Below are positions 41,607 to 52,700 of a DNA stretch of 64,000 nt, one piece after another. The first letter of the stretch is position 1. Every line of letters starts with the position of its first letter. A model generated the notes under the pieces. That model searched no databases, was not told the DNA's origin, and saw only the letters and a list, made by a program, of their open reading frames with translations. The stretch lies in NCBI RefSeq assembly GCF_000026945.1, contig NC_012863.1:1207501-1271500 (forward strand), given 5' to 3'. The position numbers were made by a program, and so were the translations under genes. This DNA comes from Candida dubliniensis CD36 (taxonomy: Eukaryota > Ascomycota > Pichiomycetes > Serinales > Debaryomycetaceae).

Positions 41607-42060
41607 TGGGATTGATTAATTAGTATAGTTTAGTGGTGGTGGTGGGAGTGGTGGTGTAAGTTGTTGTTTAAGAAACTGTTGGTTGATAATGAAACCAAAC
41701 AAACAAACAAAAAAAAAGAAAACCAAACTCTAAATTAAAATCTCTCTCACAATTTTTTTTTTCTTCCTTTCTTCGGGTGTAAATTTGATTGATCCACACG
41801 CACACACAAATTCTCTCTTGGTAAAAGCATCCTCCCATTAAAGTAATCAAAACAACTTATATTATATGATATCATTCACATATATAATAACTGACCTATT
41901 TGAACTAAATATTTCAAAAAAATTACTGATAGCATTCAGAATGATTTCATGGAGACTAGTGTATGGCATTTTATTTCCTTGTTCTTTACACAAACTATTG
42001 AAATATCTCAAATCTAACTGGTTACAAAATATAATAAATTGTAAATGGAAAACTAACCTT
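41607..42060. other. GVP36 upstream region / ARO9 3' flank
   Basis: A 454-bp spacer between leftward genes. It has a GGTGGT repeat near 41633, a CAAA repeat near 41697, a T9 run near 41755 and CA-rich words near 41796. No gene is seen. Confidence 0.4.
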
Positions 42061-43599
42061 TTAATACTCTAAGCCATTGGTAAAGAATTCATAAACTGCA
42101 TCAGTCAATCTTTTCCCACTTTCAAGAATTTCTTCATCATTATTAGCAAGAGCATAACATAATCTAAAAAAATTGCTTCTATCTTTACTAAACTCTAAAT
42201 CAACCGTCATATTATATCCTGCAACAACCAACACCCCATGAGAAATCAATTTCCATAATAATAATTTCATTTTTTGTAAAACATCAACATCTTTTGGTAA
42301 ATTAACTTTAAAAGTAACAAACATACCAGCTTTAGGGTCAATAACATCAACATACCCCTTTTTATAAGCTTGTGATTCAAAAATTGAATATAACAATAAA
42401 TCTTTTCTATAAGAATAATTCGATCTCATCTTTAAAATCCATTCCAACCATCCATCAACACCTTTAAAGTTTTCTTGAATAACATTATTAACAATAGTTT
42501 GTGTTAAACCCAGGGCACCACGATTAACAACATCACTATAATTCTTAACTGCCTCAATTACTTTTTTGTGACCAACAACAAATCCTAATCTTAAACCTGG
42601 GGCAAATAACTTGGAAAATGTCTCAACTCTAAATACTCTACCAGTAGTATCTAATTCAAGATAAGACGGAGTCAAATGATTTTTCAAATAATCATCAATT
42701 GTAAGATCATTCTTTAACTCATTAATGTTACCACCAGCTATATTTGGTTTTTCATATTTTGGCAATGTCAAGTATCCATAAGGATCGTCTTCAATAATGG
42801 CAAAATCATGTTTGACTGCCAAATCATATACTTTCTTTCTAAATTCTAAAGATTGGGTGAATCCAGTTGGATTTTGTCCAGTAGCAATAGTATATAATGC
42901 CTTTGGTTTAGGTAAATTTGGATAATATTTCCCCCAATTCTCTAATAGGTCAACAAATTCATCTAAATCAATCCCATCGGAATCATTATCAAAATTGATT
43001 TTCACGGGGACAGCCTTAGCACCAGTATTATCCAGAAATCTTAAAAATGGACTAAAAGTAAACTCTTCTACCAAGATAACATCACCATCATCCAAAAATG
43101 CATCGGCAGCTTTATTTAATCCATCACTGGCACCAGAAGTTATGAAAACATTCCAATCGTCATAATTTGGTTTATGTGTCCGAATGATAAAATCTCTTGC
43201 AAATTGTAATAATGGTGCATGTCCTTCAACAGCAGCATATTGTAATCCTCTAGCTAAATCAATTAATTTTGGATCAGTAGTATGTCTACTGATGTGTACG
43301 GTTGACTGTTGTTCGTGTATATTTGGAGGTGGAGTTTTGGTTTGATGACCGTTCTCGGACCCGTTCAATGATGAAGGGGGTTTTGAGGCTGATGGGATTT
43401 TTTGGAATGGAAAATCAACTAAATTGACATCTATTGAATCAATTGGGAAAAACCCATGATTAGGCATACCATAAGATAATGCCAAGGGCTTTGCATGAGG
43501 CTTGAAATTTGCTGGAGGCTTATCAGATGGAGCATTAGTAAAATGTAACGAGGTTCTTCCAGCAGCTCGTTTAGAAATTAAATGAGAAGGATCAGACAT
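42061..43599 (-). CDS. ARO9: Aromatic aminotransferase (PLP fold type I)
   Basis: A 512-residue enzyme with an ATG at 43599-43597. PLP-dependent aminotransferase hallmarks are visible: FITSGASDGLNKAADAF, YTIATGQNPTGFT, FAIIEDDPYGYL, and the Schiff-base lysine in ETFSKLFAPGLRLGF (K330). The family is the Aro8/Aro9/kynurenine aminotransferase group. Aro9 transaminates tryptophan, phenylalanine and tyrosine, the first step of the Ehrlich pathway to aromatic alcohols such as tyrosol, a Candida quorum signal. A choice between Aro8 and Aro9 cannot be made strictly from motifs; I use ARO9 from the known neighbourhood with TUB4 and HOM3. Confidence 0.85.
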   Translation of the reverse strand: MSDPSHLISKRAAGRTSLHFTNAPSDKPPANFKPHAKPLALSYGMPNHGFFPIDSIDVNLVDFPFQKIPSASKPPSSLNGSENGHQTKTPPPNIHEQQSTVHISRHTTDPKLIDLARGLQYAAVEGHAPLLQFARDFIIRTHKPNYDDWNVFITSGASDGLNKAADAFLDDGDVILVEEFTFSPFLRFLDNTGAKAVPVKINFDNDSDGIDLDEFVDLLENWGKYYPNLPKPKALYTIATGQNPTGFTQSLEFRKKVYDLAVKHDFAIIEDDPYGYLTLPKYEKPNIAGGNINELKNDLTIDDYLKNHLTPSYLELDTTGRVFRVETFSKLFAPGLRLGFVVGHKKVIEAVKNYSDVVNRGALGLTQTIVNNVIQENFKGVDGWLEWILKMRSNYSYRKDLLLYSIFESQAYKKGYVDVIDPKAGMFVTFKVNLPKDVDVLQKMKLLLWKLISHGVLVVAGYNMTVDLEFSKDRSNFFRLCYALANNDEEILESGKRLTDAVYEFFTNGLEY

Positions 43600-43965
43600 A
43601 TCTTGGTGTAAAGCAAACTTTTAAGGAAGAAGTGAAAAAAAAAAAAGATGAAGAAGAAGAAGAATAAAACATAACAATTGTAATTAAACGAAACTATTTA
43701 TAGATCTATTGTTGATTACTAATGACAGTCGTCTTTCGTATCGGGGCGACGCCACATAGTTTAATATTATCAGTTTGTTTATGTTTTATGCGCAATAATT
43801 AATCCACAACGGAAAAATATTGATTCCACAACGATCGAGGGGCCAATCGGGTTTATAAATTCAATAACAACAGCACCACCACCAGCACCACCACCTACGA
43901 TGTTCTGTGCATACAATCTTCTTTTACATATTTATTCACAATAAGATATTACAATTGTTTTTTTG
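43600..43965. promoter_or_regulatory. ARO9 upstream region / TUB4 3' flank
   Basis: A 366-bp spacer between leftward genes. It has a purine-rich stretch near the ARO9 ATG (43622-43667), a small GC-rich spot (43742-43756) and an ACC repeat near 43872. I find no clear Aro80 palindrome. Confidence 0.4.
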
Positions 43966-45567
43966 TTATAAACCCATATCTGCATCATCTATATTATTAT
44001 AACCAATGGCATCACCATCACCATCACCACCACCGTCATCCTCATCATCTAAATAGGTTATTTCTTTACAAGCTTTATATTCATCTATTATAGATTTGAC
44101 ACTTTCACGGGATTCATTAAACATTTCCATCACTTCATGTTCTTCTTCAACACTACTATAATACCTATTAAGATAAGCTTTTCTCTTAATTAATAAATCA
44201 AATTGTTTTAAAATTTTTGTGAAAACATCTATCATTGAAGTATTGTTTGTTACCTGAATACCTTCCAAATTGGTATTTTTCAAATATGGAGATTTTTTCC
44301 CATGAACAACTAGTACTGATCGAGCTACCCAAGGTACAAATGAGATTCTTTGTTGTGATTTCAATATCCCTTTACGAATCTCACGTTGATCTAAATTATC
44401 TCCAATAAGGTAATTTAACATACTGATATAGGCTGTATCACCACTAACACGATTAGTTTTATATCGATCATTGGACAATTCCAATAACATATCATATTCG
44501 TTCAAATAATTATGTTTTTGAGTACTGAAGGGAGCTATTGAACTTGTCAAGAACTTCAAATCTGGTGTCGGTATCAAATTCGAAACAATGGACTCCATTG
44601 AACTATACATATAACCAGGAAATCTCAAAGGATTTGACACCGACGCAGAAACTAAGGCAATTAATTTGTTGGCTCCTAAAAACATGTCGTTATCGTCATG
44701 TTGGATATTGTTATTATTGTTATTATTGTTGTTGTTAAATAATATATTTTCAATTCTATTCAATGAATCATTGTGGAAAACAAAAGTGGCATCACTATAA
44801 TCGATTAATCTTTTCAAAGTTAAAATGGTATTATAAGGTTGTACAACAACATCAGATGTATCTTCATTAGATGGGAATATGGAAAAAGTGTTTAATAATT
44901 TCTTATGACCATATCTGTCACTTATCACTTCTAACATTTTTGACCCTACTCCAGACCCAGTTCCTCCAGCTACACTATGAAATAATTGAAAATTAGATAG
45001 ATTGTCACATTTATCAACTTCTCGATCAATTAAATTAAGCAAGGTTTCTTCTTCCTCTGTACCGTATTTATATCCATTTATCCAATTATTTGCTGCACCA
45101 TTCCCCTGATTACTCAAATGAACATTACGAGGGTTAAACATAGGTAAAGAAGATGTGCTTTTTGCAATAACTGATGGTTCCATATCTATCAAAATGGACC
45201 TTGGGGTATATGTATTAGAATCCGAAAGAGTGAAAAAAAGCTCTGGATGGTCATTACGATACTTCCCATTGGTCCTGGATTGTGGTGAATATTGTTGAGG
45301 TGATGATCCTGAATTATTAAGTTCTTGTAGTTGCAAATCATTGATATCTTTAGGATAAGGTGTTGAAGAACCATCTGATTGTATTCCATGTTCTGTTGCT
45401 AATTGTTGCCAGTATTGTAATCCAACTTGATTACCACATTGACCCACTTGCAATGTAATCGTCTCACTAAATTAAAACAAAAAGGTTAGTATTACGGATA
45501 CATTCAATAAACATAAAAAGGTATTTCTCTTTTTTTTTTTTTTGTAGACTATTACTTACCCAGGCAT
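43966..45567 (-). CDS. TUB4: Gamma-tubulin, two exons
   Basis: The gene is spliced: exon 1 is 45567-45560 (ATGCCTGG, 8 nt) and exon 2 is 45466-43966. The 93-nt intron has GTAAGT at its start, TACTAAC at 45491-45485 and TTTAG at its end. Splicing yields [22 protein letters not shown], the near-universal gamma-tubulin start, and a 502-residue protein. Without the splice the frame has no good ATG. The GTP-binding signature AGGTGSG is at about 169-175. Two low-complexity inserts (Ser/Gln near 55-70, poly-Asn near 252) and an acidic Asp/Gly tail are lineage features. Tub4 nucleates microtubules at the spindle pole body. Confidence 0.95.
45467..45559 (-). other. TUB4: TUB4 intron
   Basis: A 93-nt spliceosomal intron with donor GTAAGT (45559-45554), a T/A-rich middle, branch site TACTAAC (45491-45485) and acceptor TAG (45469-45467). 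It interrupts the third codon after its second base. Confidence 0.93.
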
Positions 45568-46503
45568 ATTGTTGATGATTGAAAGTTGAGTACGCGTATT
45601 TGAATTACTGCTTTGTTTACACTTTGGTGATGATTTTTTCTTACATTTTTTCGTTTTGGTTGAGGGAGAGGTTTTTTTAATTTTGCTTCAAATCCTATCA
45701 CGTGACCAACATATGGAATTGTTGATATTACGAAACAACCCGAAGTTTGCCCTGTCAAAAAAAACACTGTATGCTAAATCCTTCAAGTTTCCCCAATTTC
45801 ATTTACGATCAAATAAAAGATTTATATATAACAGATAGGTTGTTTTTTATTCTACCAAACGTATAAATGATATAAATTATAATAAACAAAATGTGAAGAA
45901 AATAAAAAAAAAAAAAATAAAGGGGGTTTTCAAACAAACAATGATTAAGATATTAAGGAACAAACAGTCAATATTCTTTCTAATGTCTAGCCTGTGAATC
46001 ACCATGAAATATAACTATTCGGAAGGGGAAGGAAAAAAAAAATTAAACCAACAACTAATTATAATATAAACAAGATGATGAATAATATCAAATCTGTTTC
46101 AACAAAATGGTAGCATCAGTATGTCAAAACAATCTGTCCAGCAGTAACTTGTTAGGTATGGAGATAAATAGTGTTTCCGAATAAATGGTTGATTGTAATA
46201 ATAAAATGTAATGAATATGAGAATTGACCATAAACCAAATCAATGTCATAAAAAAATAAGAACTGTTCCTTCTTCCCAATCATCAAAGAAGGGGGGTTAA
46301 TCAACTTGATGCTTCCCTTGACTTTTTACCGAAAAAAAAAAAAAACATAAAATAAAGTAGAAGAATAAACTTGCAATGATAGAACCAACGATGAAAATAA
46401 AAAAAATGAAAAGTGAAAGTAAAAGTAAAATAAAACCAATAATTAACTGAATTCATATCCAGATAAAAACATGAAAGTTATGAATTTTTAGTTAGCAACC
46501 AGC
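45568..46503. other. TUB4 upstream region / secreted-protein gene 3' flank
   Basis: A 936-bp spacer between leftward genes. A palindromic TCACGTGA lies at 45698-45705, 131 bp before the TUB4 ATG. The rest is AT-rich, with A runs near 45905 and 46328, and likely includes a long 3'UTR of the upstream gene. A 41-codon basic frame at 45713-45838 (plus) is noted but not accepted. Confidence 0.45.
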
Positions 46504-47490
46504 TTAGTAGTTTCTTCTCTTCTTCTTTTTACAGGTAATTGGACCACTTGAACCAGTAGGAGATGGTATTGAAACAGTGGCAGAACCAGTTGGAGAAGTC
46601 TTTAAAGATGAAGTTGGAGTGGCATTTTGACATTTACCAAAAGCAGCAGCCAATGCATTAACAACGACTGATTTCAAAGTGTCAAAGTTTAAGAAAGCTT
46701 GGAAAAGAGATGGGATCAAACCAGAATCAGCCAAGGCATCAATAAGTTGACCAAGAGTGATAGCTTTTTCATCAATTAATTCTTTGATCAAGTCACCACC
46801 AAAAGTGTAAAATTGATCATCAACAACCAAAGCTTCAACAACTTGATTAGCTAAACCAGAACTTTTCAATGATTCCATCAAAGAAGTAAGGACATCTTGA
46901 CCATCTCTAGCATAAATTGGTTCTGGTGCGCTTTCAACCATAATTTCTCTCTTGGCAGCAGCCATTTTAGAGGACACAGTGTTGGCATTAAGACCTAAAG
47001 CATTACCAATAAGGTTTGGTAAACTGGCAAGTTTGTCTAAAATGGCTTTATAAATGTAAGCATAGAATTGACAATCGTTAATCAAATCCTTGATAACATC
47101 AACGGCTAAACCAGAATCATTCAATGATTTCAATAAAGTACCCAAATTAATGTAACCATTCTTAATAGCACCAACAATAACATCTACGGCAATTTTAGAC
47201 AAAGTTGGATCACTAATGAAATATTTAAGAATACCTGGAGCTAAGTTGGTGTTTTTGATGGCAGTCAAGACATCAGTGACAATTTGGTTTTCTCTTTTCG
47301 TCATTTCTTCTTGAGACATGAGATCTCTTTTAGCATTGTAATGTTGTAAGTTGGCTAAGGCACTGTTGACAATATTGGTTTCTCTAACAGTCAATTGAGT
47401 GACTTTCACTTGAGCGTCGGCAGCTGGGGCTGCGGCAACAGATGAGATAGCAGCTAAAACTAAAGTGGCAGTGGCGAAATCTAACTTCAT
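46504..47490 (-). CDS. Secreted Ala/Leu/Ser-rich protein with two helical repeats (Op4-like)
   Basis: A 328-residue protein with an ATG at 47490-47488. Residues 1-20 are a signal peptide (MKLDFATATLVLAAISSVAA). Two related helical blocks follow, about 75-160 and 200-285. Each carries a LGxLIxxLxDSGL-type segment (LGTLLKSLNDSGLA and LGQLIDALADSGLI) and a DxQFY segment (NDCQFYAY and VDDQFYTF). Dibasic Lys-Arg pairs at 54-55, 65-66 and 180-181 lie before and between the blocks, where a Kex2-type protease could cut. A Ser/Thr/Pro-rich stretch (290-318) and a basic tail (KKKKRRNY) end it. It resembles Candida Op4-type secreted proteins; the function is unknown. Confidence 0.75.
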   Translation of the reverse strand: MKLDFATATLVLAAISSVAAAPAADAQVKVTQLTVRETNIVNSALANLQHYNAKRDLMSQEEMTKRENQIVTDVLTAIKNTNLAPGILKYFISDPTLSKIAVDVIVGAIKNGYINLGTLLKSLNDSGLAVDVIKDLINDCQFYAYIYKAILDKLASLPNLIGNALGLNANTVSSKMAAAKREIMVESAPEPIYARDGQDVLTSLMESLKSSGLANQVVEALVVDDQFYTFGGDLIKELIDEKAITLGQLIDALADSGLIPSLFQAFLNFDTLKSVVVNALAAAFGKCQNATPTSSLKTSPTGSATVSIPSPTGSSGPITCKKKKRRNY

Positions 47491-49754
47491 AGCGAATGGT
47501 TAATAGATAAACGGGAAAACAAGGGGTTGTTGGTTATGATAAAAAGAAAAATAAAATAAAAAGATTATTTGAATTGGCAAAAAAGGGGGCAGGATCTGAA
47601 TTATATTTATATTTGTTTGAAGAGAAAACTCAAGAATCATGAGAAGCTATAGAGCAAACGTGCCGCCAGATAACTTAGAGACCCCGACCCCCTCCCCCGT
47701 CTTAAAATTAAATTATATAACCAAGTTAGGTAATTCTTTGATTAAGGATATACTTTTGTGTATGGAGATTGTTGATGGTTAAGAAATAATGAAAAGTCAA
47801 GAGGTCTATTATTATTGAAGAAGAGAGAAAAAGAAATGATTGCAAAAAATTTCCATTTACTAAACGTTTAGTATTTTGCGTAAGTTTCCCAATTTGGTAG
47901 GGAAATTTTTGGCTTTCCCAAAACGGAAAAAAAAATATTATTCTCTTCTTCACTTTTACTTTTGGTTTGGACTTTTGATTTGGCCCTTTGGCTTTATTAT
48001 AACAACAATGATAATTATTCAATGAGAACAATTGTTTTAGAAGGTCAGGGTCAAAAAAATACCAGAAGGCTTGGAAAGAGATTTTGGTGTTTGGATAAAT
48101 TGATAATTCTTGTAACATGATTTGGGTTTACAGACATTGTTTTGATTGTTTGTTCAAGAAGAAGGAACCCTGTTTTTGCAGGCGGCTTTGTAAGAAATAA
48201 CCAACAATAGCAAAACAATGTTTGTTTCCGGGGGGAAGTTATTACGAACAGACCAAAAAGTAATTTATATCCCAGTTGAGTAACAATTGAATCTTTAAAA
48301 TATTTCTCCTCCCTCGCAAAAGATACACAACAATTTTTTCTTCTCCTCCTCTCTTTTTAATTCTTACCGTAATTGGATTTCAGTGGAACCATATGTTTCT
48401 AATTATATTTCCATTTGTAATTTCTTCTCCTGTTTCATATTTTTTGCTGGGATTTGAATGATTGTGGCAAAGGTTTAGATTTGCCTTTTGATTTTACTAT
48501 ATTTAGAGTATATATAATACTGTCAAACAACTGGTTGAAACTTAGTATTCCTCAAATGGAAATTATTAATTAAATCGAAAGTATATAGAGATTATACTTT
48601 TGTGTTTGATTAATCCAAAGATTTGGATCAATTGCCCCAAAGAAAGCAATCGTTTGAAATGGTCTTAAACTGGGCATTTGGGAATAGAAACAGACTCTAA
48701 TGGTTTATCAACACAACATAAGATTTAACTGATGCATTTAAATCATAACGTAGCTCTTTGAATATTGGTATACGGAGAAGTGTACGTTTGATACAGGTCT
48801 GCCAAATATTGTGATTTTTTTCACTCTAATTTCCATCAAATAACTCAAAAGAATACAAAATTTCAGAAATTTCAAAATACAGTAATAATGATAAATTGTA
48901 TACTCGAATATCCATTCTTTGTCTTATATATACCATAAGAGAGCAATTTGTTATTTGGTCTTCTTTGGCTAAAGTCTTCGTTGTTGCAGGGCCACTATAA
49001 CATCACGTGACGTCCAGAAAATCTCATCCCAATTGTGAACGCCTTGACCATATATACATGTTGTTCTATACACCCAGTTCATTTCCATGAAGTAGCAAGC
49101 CTATATTGACATATGTATTTGAAGAAGAAAGGGTATAGCTGCTAATAAGTTTAATCAAACAATAAGAATAATCAGTGGTAAGGTGACGGTTTTTCCGGAA
49201 ATTTAACTTGACGCAACTAATTCCGAAACAAGTTCCGTTTTTATTTATTTATTCCCGCAACCTTCTATCTCTTCTAAAGAAGTCTTTTCTGTCCGGCTAA
49301 GAACAAAGGAAGGAAAAAACCACAATACAGATTCTAACCGGATACTACAGGAAGAAGGAAGAAGGATGAAAAAAAAAAAAAAATTGTTCAATAGACACAC
49401 ACACACACACACACAATCACATTACTAAAGCAGCGGCAAAAAATAATATTATATTTACAACCCTGTTTATTACTCTTGAAGAGGTTTGTTAGAAAATATT
49501 TTCAAATTATAGCAACCAAATCCCTTTCTTTTTTCTTTCTTTTTTAATTATTGATGTTATAATCTATCAAAACCTATAATCAATCAATAACCTTCTATTT
49601 GAATTGTGATTTCTATTGGGTTGGATTAACAGTCTTTTTTTTTTTTTTTTATGTTTATTTATTCTTCCTTTGTCACACATTTATATATACATATTTGTAA
49701 CATTTTCATACAACAATTGATACAACCGCAAAAACTCATCCACTCAGAAATACA
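47491..49754. promoter_or_regulatory. Long divergent intergenic region, secreted-protein gene / FMP27
   Basis: A 2.26-kb region between divergent genes, the longest outside the MRS. It has a short C-rich patch near 47680-47698, a palindromic TCACGTGA at 49003-49010, an (AC)n microsatellite at 49395-49415 and a T18 run near 49633. Such length is typical of heavily regulated Candida genes, probably the secreted-protein gene. A 130-codon minus frame at 47726-48118 is low-complexity and doubtful. Confidence 0.45.
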
Positions 49755-52700
49755 ATGTTTAATATTTATTGGATCTTAACAATCAGTATCACAATATATC
49801 TAATTGTGCTTTTCTTGATAAATTTGATACCCAATGTATCAATTAAATATGTGGGGTTGTTTTCTTTAAGAGGTATTACCATTACTACCAAAAAGTCTAC
49901 CATACATATCAGCAAAATTTCTTTACGATTTAATATATTTGAATCAAACAAGGATTCAGGATTTAAACTTGTTAATCTAGAAATTGTTGATGTTCGAGTA
50001 ATTATAAAAGAAACGGCAGGAACGGAATCACCGGCACCAAAAATGAAACTCAAGGCTATCGAGAATGTTTCCCTTGCAGAGAAATTACACTTTAAAATAC
50101 CGAATTCACTTTATGAATATTTATTAAAGACAAGAGTGGCCAATAGAATTAATATCCATGTGTTCCGTTGCACTATAACACATCAAGAAATTCTTCAAGA
50201 TCATTCTATATTTCTTGACTATACCAGATTGAATGTCAATGTTGAAAAAGACAACAGTACACGAGTGACAGTGATTCTATTTAATGGCCTTATCCAAGAC
50301 AAAAGGGATCGACTGAAAAAAGTGAATTTGCTCAGAAATATCGAGTTCTACATAAATTGCCAAACCGTTACCTCTTGTGGAACAACAAGATCAAATGCTG
50401 TATCCATCTATTTGTCAGATTTTAAAACTTCATTGTCTGTTGGAAGATTAAACGTTCCATTAGATTTATTTGTCAAGTCTCAATCCAAAAAAGATGTTAC
50501 CAATGTTGACGACGACTTGGCTGACACTAAAGTAATTGATGTTACCAAATATAAAGATTTCATCAAAGAGTTTATGTTGGTTTATTCAACTACTGAAATC
50601 AGATTAGAAGATTTGACTCTATCTCATAAATCAATGAGAACTAACTTATCCAATTTCGTGCTAACACTAGAAAAACTCGAAAAAGACAATGGCGTGACCA
50701 ATCTCAAATTTACATGGTATCTCACATCATTCAAGTTTTACCACATAGATACCAAATGCTTTGAATTGCCTTCAGCAACATTCTGCTACGAGCTTTGTCC
50801 TATTCAATTTTTAACAGTAGCTCAGTCGTTACTCCGCCATGAAAAGAACCCATCAGAAACAATCAATTTTGATTTCAATTTAACTTTGACAAATCCAGTG
50901 TTTGACATCTATTATGATCAACAAGATATTTTTTTGGATATACTACGAGATAAAATGATGAAAAGGAGAATGAATACCATGCGAAAGGCTACTGGGGTCC
51001 AGAAGAAAGAAGAGTTTCTTACAAAATTGTCAATTGCATCCAAAATACTCAAGGCTGTATTTAGTAAGCTAGTTGTGGTGGACACAAAGGTTAATCTTCA
51101 TTTACCAGAGTTTGGTCAAACTGAAATTGGGAAGTTTAACCGTTTATCTAAAACCAATTCAATTATCACAGTGGCACTCCTGGAGTTGATTTTAAAAGTC
51201 TTCACAAGAAATCTCGACAAAAAATCAAACAAGTTCACTTTGAACACTTTGATTAAAATGAAAAATGTGAAATGTGAAGGTACAGGTAACAAGTTTCATT
51301 TTACTAAAGTCAATCTTTTAGCCTCATACAATATGACACAACGAAACATGTCAATTAAACTTTCTAGTAAGACCCTTGAACTAGTTTCGGCAAACGATCT
51401 TATATTTCACATTGTCCGACTGTTTAAGAATCGTCAACGAATTTATTTTAACAAGAAATTTGAAGAATGGAAAAAAATGGATGGTAACAATGTATGCCCA
51501 TGGAAACAAAGCGAACATATGGACAGTAGACCCGGAACTTCTTTTGCAACAGATGTATCAACCAATCCTGAGTTTATAAAATTATTTGAGATTCTTCCGT
51601 CTTTCATATCATCAGTGAAAATCGACATTTCTAGCATAGTAATGGATATGGTATGTAAAGAGGGTTTACCTAGTCATAAGTTATATGATGAGAAATTAGG
51701 AAGAGAAGTGGATTTGAAAGACTTTAGAAGAGGTATATCTTTGAAAATTTTTGATTTTTCTGTCACTTACAAACTTGCAAGAAAACATTTTGAAGCCAGT
51801 GTATCCCTTTTGAAAGCCTTCACATTGAGTGAATACGCCTCAGAATATATGGAAGACTTTGATAAGGTTACTGAGGTGCAAGTCAGTGAATCTGAAATCA
51901 GTGATTTATCTAGTATCAACTCAGCAGAGTCTATGTCGTTAAATGATGATACTCCTTCTGAGATTGATGAGTCTAACACTAAAAAAATTAAAACCGTGTT
52001 AACGGTTCGCGATATTCTTGTCTCCAATGGAGGGAAACTGAACGAAAAGGATCCAGACAGATTAACTTTGTCAATACCTGAGGTTGATGGCCGAGTAGAT
52101 ATGTTCTTTGTCTGGTGTTGTTTCTATGCAAAGACGATGTTGGAAAGGTTCAAGCCTACTGTGGAAAGTAGTTGCACCAAGGATCAAATCAAAGTTATTA
52201 GAGGGCCAAGAAAGAAGTTGAAGATTGACGTTCATCTTGATTCTGTAGCTTTGGTTATTCGATTGCCCCGGAAAGTAGATGTTATGATTGAAATCGACAG
52301 AGCACGCTTGAAGAATGCTTTAGTTTTAAAGTCAGCAGATATAGTAAACTGTCGATTATACGTTATTGATCCAAGTACTAAACTCTGGGCCAGATTGCTA
52401 ATTATTAAAGAACCTAAATTTAGCATTGATTTCACCAAGTCGATCCACGATGCATATTTTGGAATATGCACCAGATCAATCAGAGTTAGTGTCCCCAACA
52501 GGTTTTTGTTTTATACTGTTATTGATAATTTCATAACATTTTTTAAAGCCATAAAACAATTGCTGCAAAATTTTAGATACTTTAATTGGGGAATCGATGA
52601 ATTTGGGACCATATATCCAACACAGAAAAAAGCAATTGTTTTCCCTCGGGTCAACATCAAAACTGCAGTCTTGGGATTGGAATTGCGCGCGGATCCTTTT

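Noticed and set aside
45713..45838. A 41-codon very basic frame divergent from TUB4
   Set aside because: Too short to judge; no known small ribosomal or mitochondrial protein matches.
47726..48118. A 130-codon minus frame between the secreted-protein gene and FMP27
   Set aside because: Biased Phe/Lys/Ile composition, no domain, and it lies inside a long promoter region. A real gene is not excluded.
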